Assembly (NCBI RefSeq): GCF_006715785.1
Contig: NZ_VFNX01000001.1
Coordinates: forward strand, 744,001 to 808,000
Origin: Streptomyces puniciscabiei
Lineage (GTDB): Bacteria > Actinomycetota > Actinomycetes > Streptomycetales > Streptomycetaceae
Direction of reading: 5' to 3'
DNA: 64,000 nucleotides
Every line of letters begins with the position of its first letter. Positions within the stretch are counted from its first letter, which is position 1. Position numbers and translations under genes: made by a program. The notes below the pieces were generated by a model that saw only the letters and a list, made by a program, of their open reading frames with translations, was not told the origin of the DNA and searched no databases. Below are positions 25,856 to 36,376 of this stretch, piece by piece.

Positions 25856-25869
25856 ACGAGACGTCTCGT
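25856..25869. promoter_or_regulatory. 14-bp perfect palindrome upstream of the glycosyltransferase gene
   Basis: ACGAGACGTCTCGT is a perfect palindrome, flanked by GAG...TTC that extend partial symmetry, 20 bases upstream of the mgt-like start on the minus strand. Its form suits a TetR-type operator. No regulator is adjacent, so it may answer to a distant TetR protein. Confidence 0.5.
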
Positions 25870-25998
25870 TCAAAGTGTTTTCCTTCCGGGACCCGGCCCC
25901 GTGATCACCGCCATGGGACCGCGCACCTCTGCCGACCTGTGGGAATGCGAGACTGACCGGAGAGACGGCACCGGACGGCAGCACGGCGCGGAGGCACG

Positions 25999-26862
25999 AT
26001 GGACGAGGCACGGGCACGGGACGTACTGGCCATGGCGGGAGTGCTGCCGGGCCGGGTCCGCGACGCGGCTCTCCTCGCCCTCGGCGAGAACGCGGTGTTC
26101 GCCGCCGGTGAGGTGGTGGTGAAGGTCGGCCGCGACGCCGAGTTGCTCCAGCGGGCCCGGCGCGAACTGGACGTCGCCGGCTGGCTGGCCGAGGCGGGCG
26201 TGCCGGCGGTGCGGGCGGCGGAGCCGAAACCACGGCTGGTCGAGGGCCACCCGGTGACCGTGTGGCACCGGCTGCCCGATCCCGTACGCCCGGCCGAGCC
26301 GGGGGACCTCGCACGGCTGCTGCGGATGGTGCACGCACTTGCCTCTCCTCCCTTCGCCCTGCCGCCCCGCGAACTGCTGGGCGGGGTGGAGCGCTGGCTG
26401 CGGCTCGCGGGCGATGCGATCGACCCCGAGGACGCGGCCTACCTCCGCGCGCGCCGGGACGGGTTCGCGGCGGCCGCGGCCGCGTTGACGCCCCGTCTGC
26501 AGCCGGGCCCGATCCACGGCGACGCGCTGCCCCGCAATGTGCACATCGGTCCGCACGGGCCGGTCCTGGTCGACCTGGAGACCTTCTCCGCCGACCTGCG
26601 TGAGCACGACCTGGTGGTCACGGCCCTGTCCCGCGACCGGTACGGGCTGCCCGCCGAGGCGTACGACTCCTTCACCGAGGCGTACGGGTGGGACGTGCGG
26701 GAGTGGGAGGGCTGTGCGGTGCTGCGGGGCGCCCGGGAGACGGCCAGCTGCGCCTGGGTGGCCCAGCACGCGCCTAGCAACCCGAAGGCCCTGGCCGAGT
26801 TTCGGCGGAGGGTCGCGTCGCTGCGGGACGGGGACGAGACCATCCGTTGGTACCCGTTCTGA
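25999..26862 (+). CDS. APH/choline-kinase family phosphotransferase
   Basis: This 287-aa protein is a kinase-fold phosphotransferase. The catalytic loop HGDALPRNVHI near residues 172-182 is intact (Asp and Asn present), and VLVDLETFSADLREHDL near 190-206 carries the metal-binding Asp in place of DFG. The nucleotide-binding Lys is probably in VVVKVGRD near 40-47. Family members phosphorylate aminoglycosides, macrolides, choline or other small molecules. Its position divergent from a macrolide-type glycosyltransferase hints at drug modification, but the substrate cannot be read from sequence. Confidence 0.82.
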   Translation: MDEARARDVLAMAGVLPGRVRDAALLALGENAVFAAGEVVVKVGRDAELLQRARRELDVAGWLAEAGVPAVRAAEPKPRLVEGHPVTVWHRLPDPVRPAEPGDLARLLRMVHALASPPFALPPRELLGGVERWLRLAGDAIDPEDAAYLRARRDGFAAAAAALTPRLQPGPIHGDALPRNVHIGPHGPVLVDLETFSADLREHDLVVTALSRDRYGLPAEAYDSFTEAYGWDVREWEGCAVLRGARETASCAWVAQHAPSNPKALAEFRRRVASLRDGDETIRWYPF

Positions 26863-26880
26863 CAGCGCTCCGGAGTTTTC

Positions 26881-26906
26881 GGGCACCCGGCGTCCGAGCC
26901 GGGCCC
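26881..26906. terminator. Stem-loop between convergent phosphotransferase and exonuclease genes
   Basis: CCCGGC (26886-26891) and GCCGGG (26898-26903) form a 6-bp stem with a 6-nt loop, and the flanking GGG/CCC can pair beyond a CA bulge. It lies between two convergent stop codons. Confidence 0.5.
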
Positions 26907-26925
26907 TGCAAGTCGCGCAGCCCGG

Positions 26926-27651
26926 CTATACCGGCCGGCTCTCCGTCAACTCCCGCAGCGGCCACGCCCCGTCCACCACCGCTCCCGCGTCCCCCTTGCG
27001 GCGCAGGAACGCCTGGAAGTCCGCCGCCCACTGCGCATACCACTCGATCTGGTGTTGGTGGAGGTCGGCCGGGCTCAGGGACGCGATCTTGGGGTGGCGG
27101 TCGGCTATCGCGGAGGCGAGGCGCGCCGCGGCGAGGGCATCGGCCGGGGCGGTGTGGGCCGCGTCGAGGGGTATGCCGTACTCGGCGCAGACCGCTTCCA
27201 GGTTCCGTTTGCCGCGGCGGTAGCGGTCGACCCAGCGGTCGATGGTGTAGGGGTCGATGACCGGGGCGGGGGCGGCGCCGCCCAGGCGGTCGGCGAGGGA
27301 CGGCAGGGCGTGGCGGCGCAGTTCGGCGGAGAGCAGGGTGAGGTCGAAGGCGGCGTTGTAGGCGACGAGCGGGACGCCCGACTTCCAGTACCCCACCAGG
27401 ACGTCGGCGATGGCGTCGGCCACCCGGTCGGCCGGGTGGCCCTCGGTCGTCGCCCGCTCGTTGCTGATGCCGTGCACCGCGACCGCGTCCGCCGGGATCT
27501 CCACGCCCGGATCGGCCAGCCACTCCCTGCGTCCCCTGGGCTCACCGGCCCTGACCTCGATCACCGCGCCGGTGACGATGCGCGCCTCGTGCGGATCCGT
27601 CCCGGTCGTCTCCAGGTCGAAGCCGATCAGCAGCTCCCGGTGCCAGCCCAT
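26926..27651 (-). CDS. DnaQ-type 3'-5' exonuclease (DEDD family)
   Basis: This 241-aa protein has the DEDDh exonuclease motifs: Exo I FDLETTGTDP (residues 11-20), Exo II with LVAYNAAFDLTLLSAEL near 96-112, and Exo III HTAPADALAAARLA near 168-181. Such stand-alone proteins degrade single-stranded DNA or RNA 3' to 5' and act in repair or turnover, comparable to the DNA polymerase III epsilon subunit. The start at 27651 is set by a run of G just upstream (AAGAAGGGGGG) and by family alignment; an upstream in-frame ATG adds 22 unrelated residues. It is on the same strand as, and about 105 bases downstream of, the HEPN gene. Confidence 0.87.
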   Translation of the reverse strand: MGWHRELLIGFDLETTGTDPHEARIVTGAVIEVRAGEPRGRREWLADPGVEIPADAVAVHGISNERATTEGHPADRVADAIADVLVGYWKSGVPLVAYNAAFDLTLLSAELRRHALPSLADRLGGAAPAPVIDPYTIDRWVDRYRRGKRNLEAVCAEYGIPLDAAHTAPADALAAARLASAIADRHPKIASLSPADLHQHQIEWYAQWAADFQAFLRRKGDAGAVVDGAWPLRELTESRPV

Positions 27652-27756
27652 GGGCGGCCCCCCTTCTTGGTGGTGCTTTCCCCCAGTGGCCTCCACCCTC
27701 GCACGCGGCACTGACAATCAGAGGATCGCGCTCCGCTTGCACCGGCGGACCGTTGC

Positions 27757-28995
27757 TCAGGACACAGGGCGCGAATCCGCCCAAGCCAGCTCGAACTCCT
27801 CGCGGTACGTAGGGAAGAGTCCCGCTTCACCCACTTCATCCGACTTGACCAGCTTGCTGCCGTTGCGCAGCACCAGTACCGGCGACTCCATCCCGCGCGC
27901 CCCGCACAGATAGGACTGCACCACGGCGATGCCGTCGGCGCCGTCACCGTCCACCAGGTAGGCGGTGAAGCGGGGCGTCTCGTCGTAGACCTGGATCTCG
28001 AAGGCGCCCGGGTCGCGCAGCCGGGAGCGGACCCGGCGCATGTGCAGGATGTTCATCTCGACCGACCGGCTCAGTTCGCCCCGTTTCATCCCGAGTTCAC
28101 GCTCGCGGCGCTTGACCGAGCTGGAGGCCGGGTTGAGGAAGAGCAGCCGTACCCGGCAGCCGGTCTCGGCGAGCCGGACCAGACGGCGGCCGGAGAAGTT
28201 CTGCACGAGCAGGTTGAGGCCGATGCCGATGGCGTCGAGGCGGCGCGCGCCGCCGAAGAGGTCCTCGGCGGGGAACTGGCGCATCAGCCGCACCCGGTCG
28301 GGGTGGACGGCGACGACGTCGGCGTACCGGTCGCCGACCAGGTCCTCGACCGCGTCCACGGGCAGCCGGCGCGCGGAGGGCACGTCACCGGCCGCGCCGA
28401 GCGTCTCCAGCAGCCGGGCCGAGGCGCGTTCGGCCTGGTTCAGGACCGCCTCGGACAGCGCCCGGTTGCGGGAGACGACATTGCGGGTCACCTCCAGCTC
28501 GTCGAGGGCGAGTTCGAGGTCGCGGCGCTCGTCGAAGTACGGCTCGAAGCACGGCCAGTGCTGCACCATCAGCTCACGCAGCTGGGGCAGGGTGAGGAAG
28601 CTGAGCACGTTGTCGTCGGCCGGGTCGAGCAGGTAGCCCTTGCGGCGGCTGACCTCACGGACGGCGACGGCGCGCTGCACCCACTCCTGCCCGGCCGGAC
28701 CGGCCGCGGCGACCACCCACTCGTCCCCGTGGACGGGTTCGTAGATGGGGCGCAGCACGGCGGCCACGACCGCGCGCAGCCGCTGTTCGACGAGGTTCAG
28801 CCAGATGTATGCCCGGCCGGCCCGCTGGGCGCGGGTGCGCACCTCGCGCCAGGCGTCGGCGTCCCAGTCCAGCTCCGGCCCGATGGACCCCGCGTCCATC
28901 GGGCGGGCCAGGGACACCGCGCCGGGCGGGACGTCAGTGGAGTTCCCCTCGTGACCCTCGTCACCAGGGGGCAGCTCCAGGCCTCCCGAGCCCAC
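27757..28995 (-). CDS. SAV2148-family HEPN-domain protein
   Basis: This ~412-aa protein matches the SAV2148 family conserved in Streptomyces. The N-terminal half is helical and resembles the Swt1/RloC-type HEPN fold: PQLRELMVQHWPCFEPYF followed by ELEVTRNVVSRNRALSEAVL near residues 165-186. Catalytic HEPN ribonucleases have RNxxxH at this point; here the His is Arg (R171-N-V-V-S-R176), so RNase activity is doubtful. The C-terminal half (GCRVRLLFLNPASSS near 280, then VYDETPRFTAYLVDG) resembles the phospholipase-D-like DUF5919 fold. The start is uncertain: GTG 28995 was chosen, while Met at 28899 is an alternative. It precedes the DEDD exonuclease on the same strand. Confidence 0.8.
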   Translation of the reverse strand: MGSGGLELPPGDEGHEGNSTDVPPGAVSLARPMDAGSIGPELDWDADAWREVRTRAQRAGRAYIWLNLVEQRLRAVVAAVLRPIYEPVHGDEWVVAAAGPAGQEWVQRAVAVREVSRRKGYLLDPADDNVLSFLTLPQLRELMVQHWPCFEPYFDERRDLELALDELEVTRNVVSRNRALSEAVLNQAERASARLLETLGAAGDVPSARRLPVDAVEDLVGDRYADVVAVHPDRVRLMRQFPAEDLFGGARRLDAIGIGLNLLVQNFSGRRLVRLAETGCRVRLLFLNPASSSVKRRERELGMKRGELSRSVEMNILHMRRVRSRLRDPGAFEIQVYDETPRFTAYLVDGDGADGIAVVQSYLCGARGMESPVLVLRNGSKLVKSDEVGEAGLFPTYREEFELAWADSRPVS

Positions 28996-29111
28996 CCGCG
29001 CACCGCCTTCCGATCCCCCGGGCCTTTCCCGTCTCAACGATCAAGGAAGGGTACTCCGCGAGGGGTGGGCGGTGCAGCCGGATGGACAGGTCGGTTTCTC
29101 AACTGTTTTCC

Positions 29112-30434
29112 TCAACTACGCGGCTCCCAGTGGCCGTTCTGCCATGCCAGGTCACGCGGAGTGAGCGGATTCATAGCGGTCACGTCCCGGGGCACGAGGG
29201 CGAAGCCCTGCCAGTGCACCGGCATCGGCTGCTGGTCCTCGTCCCGGGCGATGTGGTGGAAGCCGACGTTCATCCAGATCACCGGGTGGGTCAGGGTCTG
29301 CCCCCCGGCCCATCGGTCGACGGATGCGGGGTGCCCGCGGTCGCACTTCGGGTTGTCGCTGGCGAAGAGTTCACACGGGTTGTACTCGGTGACATAGAGG
29401 TCGTGCTCGGTGAAGGCGCGGCCGGGGTACTTGGTGGAGGGGCCGGGGACCACCTCGTACGAACGTGCGTGTCCGTCCTTGTTCCTGCCGGTCGCGCTGA
29501 CCACCCGCCACCAGCGGTAGTCCTTCAGGTCACCCGCCATCTCCTCGGTGACCTGGGTGCGGGTGGTCCTCGTGGTCGGGCCCTGCCGCCGGCCGGTGCG
29601 CGGGCTGACGGCCGAGTCGTACTGTTCGACCTTCGTCCTCGAGGAGCCGTCGAGACCGAAGTCCAGCCGCCAGAAGACGTTGTGGCTGTGGCTGGTGGCA
29701 TAGGCCTTCGCGCCCTTGCCGATGGGCCAGCCGCGACCGTCACCGGCGTCGTAGTCCTCCCAGGAGAGGCTGCCGGTCGCGCCGACGTTCATGGCGATCA
29801 TGCCGTCGTCCTGGAAGCGCCACTCGGTGATGTACTCGTACCAGCCGACCTGGTTGACGGTGTAGACGAGGAAGTCCTTGCCCTGGGCCTGGTAGAGCTT
29901 GCCCGTGCCGAGGTCGTCGTGCATGCGGTAGGCATGGACGCGGGCGCGGGTGGTCGTGCACAGGCCGCCCACGTCCGGGTGCCGTGGGTCCGCGGCGTCC
30001 GGCACCTTGACGGTCCTGATGGTGCCGCCGGGGCATTCGGCGGGTGAGAGGTTCATCAGCGACCGGGCGAAGTCCTGGCCCGTCAGGTCGCTGTACTCGT
30101 TCTTCCCGTCGTCGTAGGGGACGTGGATCTGGGCGAGTCTGGCGCTGTTGAGGACCTTGATCGGCTTCGGTTCGTCCTTGGGCTGGTAGCTGATGTCCTC
30201 CAGGACGAGACCGGCCTTGCTGTCGTAGTGCCAGCACATGCGCCAGGTCGTGCCGGTGGAGAGCTTCTGTTCGATGCGGTGGGCGGCGCTGCAGTCGGCG
30301 GCGGGCGCGGCGGCGGCCGTTCGCGGGCGGGCGGCGGCCGGTCCTGCGGCGGTCGTCGCGCCGGCGGCCAGCGCGGCCACGGTCAGGCCGGCGGCCGCCG
30401 CCCTGCGGGCGCGGCGGATTCCGTACTCGGGCAT
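29112..30434 (-). CDS. Secreted copper amine oxidase, catalytic-domain-only form
   Basis: This 440-aa exported protein corresponds to the catalytic domain of copper amine oxidases, which oxidise primary amines to aldehydes with release of H2O2 and NH3. After a signal peptide (about 35 residues) the family landmarks appear in order: the VPYDD...YSD region, the cofactor region VGWYEYITEWRF (Tyr precursor of TPQ, but with Trp where the usual NYxY motif has Asn), the HSHN copper pair, and the third His in FHHIARDED followed by MPVHWQGFALVPRDV. Full-length enzymes are 640 aa or more; the N-terminal domains are missing here and appear to be supplied by the gene just upstream. Tat or Sec export cannot be decided. 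Confidence 0.78.
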   Translation of the reverse strand: MPEYGIRRARRAAAAGLTVAALAAGATTAAGPAAARPRTAAAAPAADCSAAHRIEQKLSTGTTWRMCWHYDSKAGLVLEDISYQPKDEPKPIKVLNSARLAQIHVPYDDGKNEYSDLTGQDFARSLMNLSPAECPGGTIRTVKVPDAADPRHPDVGGLCTTTRARVHAYRMHDDLGTGKLYQAQGKDFLVYTVNQVGWYEYITEWRFQDDGMIAMNVGATGSLSWEDYDAGDGRGWPIGKGAKAYATSHSHNVFWRLDFGLDGSSRTKVEQYDSAVSPRTGRRQGPTTRTTRTQVTEEMAGDLKDYRWWRVVSATGRNKDGHARSYEVVPGPSTKYPGRAFTEHDLYVTEYNPCELFASDNPKCDRGHPASVDRWAGGQTLTHPVIWMNVGFHHIARDEDQQPMPVHWQGFALVPRDVTAMNPLTPRDLAWQNGHWEPRS

Positions 30435-30482
30435 GACGAAATGGCTCCCTTGGCGGAGGCGAAGATCTGAGGAAACGTTTGT

Positions 30483-31283
30483 TCAGCGGCGGTCGAGAGC
30501 GGCGGCCCTGCGGGCACTCAGGTCGATCACCAGGGACCTGGTGTCGATCCAGGGGCCGTTCCTGACCTTGGTGAACAGCCGGACGCACCGGTGCACGCTG
30601 CACTGGTCGAGGACCGCCGGCTGGGCGCCCGGAGCGGCCCGGTAGACGCCGCCGCTCAGCAGCAGCTGGTCCGGGGAGGTGAGCTCCTTGCCGGTGGCGT
30701 CCTTGTAGTCCGCCCTCAGGCCCGCGCCGAGCGGGGAGGCGATCAGGAGCCGGGCGGCCGCGGCGTTCTCGTCCCCGCTCGGCGGCGGCTGGACGCCGCG
30801 CTGGGTACCGGTCCGCTCCACCTTGCCCGTGTCCAGGTCGACGGTCGTGGTGACGAGGGTGTCGTTCCGGTAGTCGTAGAAGGTGAGGTCGGCCCGGCGC
30901 GGCGCGGCCGGGTCGTCCGCCCCGCCGGGCTCGGGTTCGGCGAGGTCGACGCTCAGGCGCTGCGGTCCGCGACCGCCGTCGACGTTCTCGCCCGTGGTCA
31001 GCGGCCGCCGGTTCAGGGCGATCTGCTCGGCCCGCCGTATCTCGTCGTCGGTGAGCGGATCCCGGCCGATGCCCTTGCCGCGCTCGTCGGGCGCGTGTTC
31101 GACGACACCGGGCCGGACCGCGTCCATGCCCTGCCCGGCCCGCGTACCGCCGCTCGCGCCGGCCGAGGTGTCCGCCCCGGCCGTGCCCGGCAGCGTGATC
31201 GCCGCCATCGCGGCGGTCCCCACCGCCGCGACGGCCGCCGCGGCCACTAACTTCCCCAGATGGCGGTGCACAGTCTCACGCAC
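30483..31283 (-). CDS. Secreted protein resembling the N-terminal domains of copper amine oxidase
   Basis: This 266-aa exported protein lies 48 bases upstream of the amine oxidase gene on the same strand. After the signal peptide (to about residue 37) it contains PLTDDEIRRAEQIAL near 70-84 and ADLTFYDYRNDTLVTTTVDLDTGKVERT (described in part) near 128-155, the pattern of the small N2/N3 domains that precede the catalytic domain in amine oxidases. It also has a Cys pair in CSVHRC near the C-terminus. Its order and position suggest that the two genes are halves of one enzyme, made separately. The GTG at 31283 has an AGGGGGAAAT ribosome site; upstream in-frame sequence is not signal-like. I know it otherwise only as a Tat-signal-type hypothetical protein. 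Confidence 0.65.
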   Translation of the reverse strand: MRETVHRHLGKLVAAAAVAAVGTAAMAAITLPGTAGADTSAGASGGTRAGQGMDAVRPGVVEHAPDERGKGIGRDPLTDDEIRRAEQIALNRRPLTTGENVDGGRGPQRLSVDLAEPEPGGADDPAAPRRADLTFYDYRNDTLVTTTVDLDTGKVERTGTQRGVQPPPSGDENAAAARLLIASPLGAGLRADYKDATGKELTSPDQLLLSGGVYRAAPGAQPAVLDQCSVHRCVRLFTKVRNGPWIDTRSLVIDLSARRAAALDRR

Positions 31284-31477
31284 ATTTCCCCCTGCTCCCC
31301 ATGGTTCACGGGAGTACGTGTTGCCCCACTGGTTCGGCACACGGCTGGTACCAGAGGCGCCGTGTGCGCCGGTCGGTGGGTAAGAGGGACGCAAGACACA
31401 TGAGGTTCCCTCAATTCGGGGCGACTCGGGGCCCAACGCGGCCCCGGGGCGGCGGCACACCTGGGAGAGTCGTAGCC

Positions 31478-33589
<2,112 letters not shown>

Positions 33590-33652
33590 CCGGACGTGGT
33601 CCGTTCAGGGGTCGATGACAGGAAAGACGGCGGGCTGGGTACGTAGGTTTCC

Positions 33653-36028
33653 ATGACTTCTGCGCGCCCCGGACCGGAAGTGCCCACGGCCACCTACCGG
33701 CTGCAGCTCCAGCCCGCTTTCCCGTTCGCCGCCGCCGAGGCGGCCGTACCGTATCTGGCGTCGCTCGGCGTCTCGCACCTGCACCTGTCCCCGGTCCTCG
33801 AGGCCGTGCCCGGCTCCCCGCACGGCTACGACGTGGTGGACCACGCGCGCGTACGCGAGGAACTGGGCGGTGAGGAGGGCCTGCGGTCGCTGGCGCGGAC
33901 AGCGCGGGAGCACGGTCTGGGCCTGGTGGCGGACCTCGTGCCGAACCACATGGCCATGGCGCCCCGGCACAACCACGCCCTGTGGGAGGTGCTGCGCGAG
34001 GGTCCCGGCTCGCCGTACGCGCGCTGGTTCGACATCGACTGGGAGGCACAGGGCGGGCGGGTGCTGCTGCCCGTACTGGGCGGTCCGGTCGGCTCGCAGC
34101 TGGAGCACCTCGTGGTCGACGGCGACGTGCTGCGCTACCACGAGCACGCCTTCCCGCTCCGCGCGGGCACCCAGGACCTGCCGCTGCCTCAGCTGCTGGA
34201 CGCCCAGTGGTACCGCCCGGTGTGGTGGCGGCTGGCCCGCACCGAGCTGAACTACCGGCGGTTCTTCAGCATCTCGGAGCTGATCGGGCTGCGCGTGGAG
34301 GATCCGGAGGTGTTCGACGCCACCCACGCCAAGATCCTCCAGCTGCTGCGCGAGGGAGTGATCGACGGGCTGCGCGTGGACCACCCCGACGGGCTCGCCG
34401 ATCCCGACGCCTACCTGGCGCGGCTGCACGAGGCGACCGGCGGGTGCTGGACGGTGGTGGAGAAGATCCTCGCCGACGGCGAGCTGCTGCCGGCGTCCTG
34501 GCCCGTCGCCGGCACCACCGGCTACGACGCCCTGCGCCAGGTCGACGGCCTGTTCACCGACCAGACCGGGGCGTACGAACTGCTGGGCCGCTACCGGGCG
34601 TTCGCGGCACCGCAGACGGACCGGGGCGGCAACTGGGACGCGACGGTGCGGCGGGCCGCCTACAAGGTGCTCACGCACGAGCTGGCCGCCGAGACCGACC
34701 GGCTCACCCGGGTGGCCACCCGGGTGTGCGCCGCCTCGCCGGACCTGGACCTGCGCGACCGGGCGCCCTGGGCGCTGCGCACGGCCGTGGAGGAGCTGCT
34801 GGTGCGGCTGCGGGTGTACCGGCCGTACGCCTCCGGTGACGCGGCCGCCGTCGTCACCGAGGAGGCCGCCGAGGAGGCCCGGCTCGCCTTCGTGGTGCCC
34901 GAGGAGGCGGAGGCCGTCGGCATCGTGCGGCGGCTGCTGGTCGAGCCGCCCGGTGAGCCGTCGGCACCGGACCACGCCGACCGGGTGGAGTTCCGCACGC
35001 GGTTCGCGCAGACCGCCTCGGCGCTGCGCGCCAAGTCGGTGGAGGACACCGCGTTCTACCGCTATGTGCCGCTGCTGTCGCTGACCGAGGTGGGCGGCGA
35101 TCCCGGCCGGCCGGGCGTGTCGCCGGAGGACTTCCACGCGTACTGTGCGCGCGTGCAGCGCGACTGGCCGGTCACCGGCACGGTGGTCTCCACGCACGAC
35201 ACCAAGCGCAGCGCCGACGTGCGGGCCGCGCTGGCCGTGCTCACCGAGTGCCCGGACCGGTGGGCGGAGTTGCTGGCGGAGGTGAACCGGCCGGAGGAGG
35301 GCGTGGGCGTGCCGGACGGGCAGCTGGCCTGGGCGGCCTGGCAGACGGTGTTCGGGCTGGGTCCGGCCGAGGCGGAGCGGGTGCAGCGGGCACTGCTGAA
35401 GCATGTGCGCGAGGCGGGCATGTACACCAGCTGGACGGAGCAGGAGCCGCCGTACGAGGAGGCAGTGGCCGCGTTCGTCGCCGCGGGGCCGTGCGGGCCG
35501 CCCGGTGAGCGCGTGGCCGCCTTCCGCAAGGCGCTGGAGCCGCACGTGCGGGCCAATGTGCTCGGCACCGCCCTGGTCCATCTGACGATGCCCGGGGTGC
35601 CGGACGTGTACCAGGGCACGGAGGGCGAGTGCCGGTCGCTGGTGGATCCGGACAACCGGCGTCCGGTGCCGTTGCCGCCCGAGGTGCCCGGCGAGAAGGA
35701 CGCGCTGACGGCGGCGGCGCTGCGGCTGCGCGCCCGCCGTCCCGGCGCCTTCGGCCCGGCCGCGTCGTACGAACCGCTGACCGCCGAGGGTCCGGCGGCC
35801 GGGCACTGTGTGGCGTTCGCGCGCTCCGGTGAGGTGGTCACGGCGGTGACCCGGCTGTCGCTGCGGCTCGCGGAGGCGGGCGGCTGGCAGGAGACCCGGC
35901 TGACGCTGCCCCCCGGACAGTGGACGGACGCGCTCACCGGCGGGCGGGAGTTCACGGGCCACGCGCGCGTGGCGGACCTCTTCCAACGGCTACCGGTCGC
36001 GCTGCTGGAACGGACCGCGCAGGACTGA
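33653..36028 (+). CDS. treY: Malto-oligosyltrehalose synthase
   Basis: This 791-aa GH13 enzyme converts the reducing end of a maltodextrin into a terminal trehalose unit. It starts with the family block PTATYRLQLQPAFPFAAAEAAVPYL and continues with LVADLVPNHMAM near residue 93, GLRVDHPDGLADP near 240 (nucleophile Asp) and the C-terminal MPGVPDVYQGTE near 647-658. It works with TreZ, encoded here 5.5 kb away rather than adjacent. The last ~40 codons are duplicated directly downstream (36147-36275), part of a tandem duplication that also copies the end of the convergent lysR gene; the treY frame itself is intact. Confidence 0.95.
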   Translation: MTSARPGPEVPTATYRLQLQPAFPFAAAEAAVPYLASLGVSHLHLSPVLEAVPGSPHGYDVVDHARVREELGGEEGLRSLARTAREHGLGLVADLVPNHMAMAPRHNHALWEVLREGPGSPYARWFDIDWEAQGGRVLLPVLGGPVGSQLEHLVVDGDVLRYHEHAFPLRAGTQDLPLPQLLDAQWYRPVWWRLARTELNYRRFFSISELIGLRVEDPEVFDATHAKILQLLREGVIDGLRVDHPDGLADPDAYLARLHEATGGCWTVVEKILADGELLPASWPVAGTTGYDALRQVDGLFTDQTGAYELLGRYRAFAAPQTDRGGNWDATVRRAAYKVLTHELAAETDRLTRVATRVCAASPDLDLRDRAPWALRTAVEELLVRLRVYRPYASGDAAAVVTEEAAEEARLAFVVPEEAEAVGIVRRLLVEPPGEPSAPDHADRVEFRTRFAQTASALRAKSVEDTAFYRYVPLLSLTEVGGDPGRPGVSPEDFHAYCARVQRDWPVTGTVVSTHDTKRSADVRAALAVLTECPDRWAELLAEVNRPEEGVGVPDGQLAWAAWQTVFGLGPAEAERVQRALLKHVREAGMYTSWTEQEPPYEEAVAAFVAAGPCGPPGERVAAFRKALEPHVRANVLGTALVHLTMPGVPDVYQGTEGECRSLVDPDNRRPVPLPPEVPGEKDALTAAALRLRARRPGAFGPAASYEPLTAEGPAAGHCVAFARSGEVVTAVTRLSLRLAEAGGWQETRLTLPPGQWTDALTGGREFTGHARVADLFQRLPVALLERTAQD

Positions 36029-36376
36029 GCCGACTCAGGCAGTGGCCGCGGTGGACAACCGGCAGCGCTCGTACAGCCCCTCCGGCGGGGCGCCCAGATC
36101 GGCCCAGGCGACGCCCAGGAGAACCACGACCGGGCAGAAGACCCTGCTGACCCTCCCCCCGGGACAGTGGACGGACGCGCTCACCGGCGGGCGGGAGTTC
36201 ACGGGCCACGCGCGCGTGGCGGACCTCTTCCAACGGCTACCGGTCGCGCTGCTGGAACGGACCGCGCAGGACTGAGCCGACTCAGACGGTGGCCGCGGTG
36301 GACAACCGGCAGCGCTCGTACAACCCCTCCGGCGGGGCGCCCAGATCGGCCCAGGCGACGCGCAGGAGATCCACGA
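35900..36376. repeat. Tandem ~230-bp duplication across the treY/lysR junction
   Basis: Bases 35900-36129 and 36147-36376 are direct copies about 96% identical (about 8 differences), offset by 247 bp and separated by 17 bp. Copy 1 contains the true end of treY and a dead copy of the lysR 3' end. Copy 2 contains a dead copy of the treY 3' end (translating to LTLPPGQWTDALTGG and onward to the same stop) and the true end of lysR. A ~120-bp core from about 35916 is identical in both. Both genes survive intact, so the event inserted one unit between two convergent genes. Confidence 0.95.

Noticed and set aside
33605-35986. A 793-codon open frame antisense to treY
   Set aside because: treY is fully supported by GH13 motifs on the plus strand; the antisense frame is a composition artefact.
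36042-36275. Small 77-codon gene after treY
   Set aside because: Its C-terminal half is the duplicated treY end and its N-terminal half is the copied lysR end read antisense; it is a by-product of the tandem duplication.
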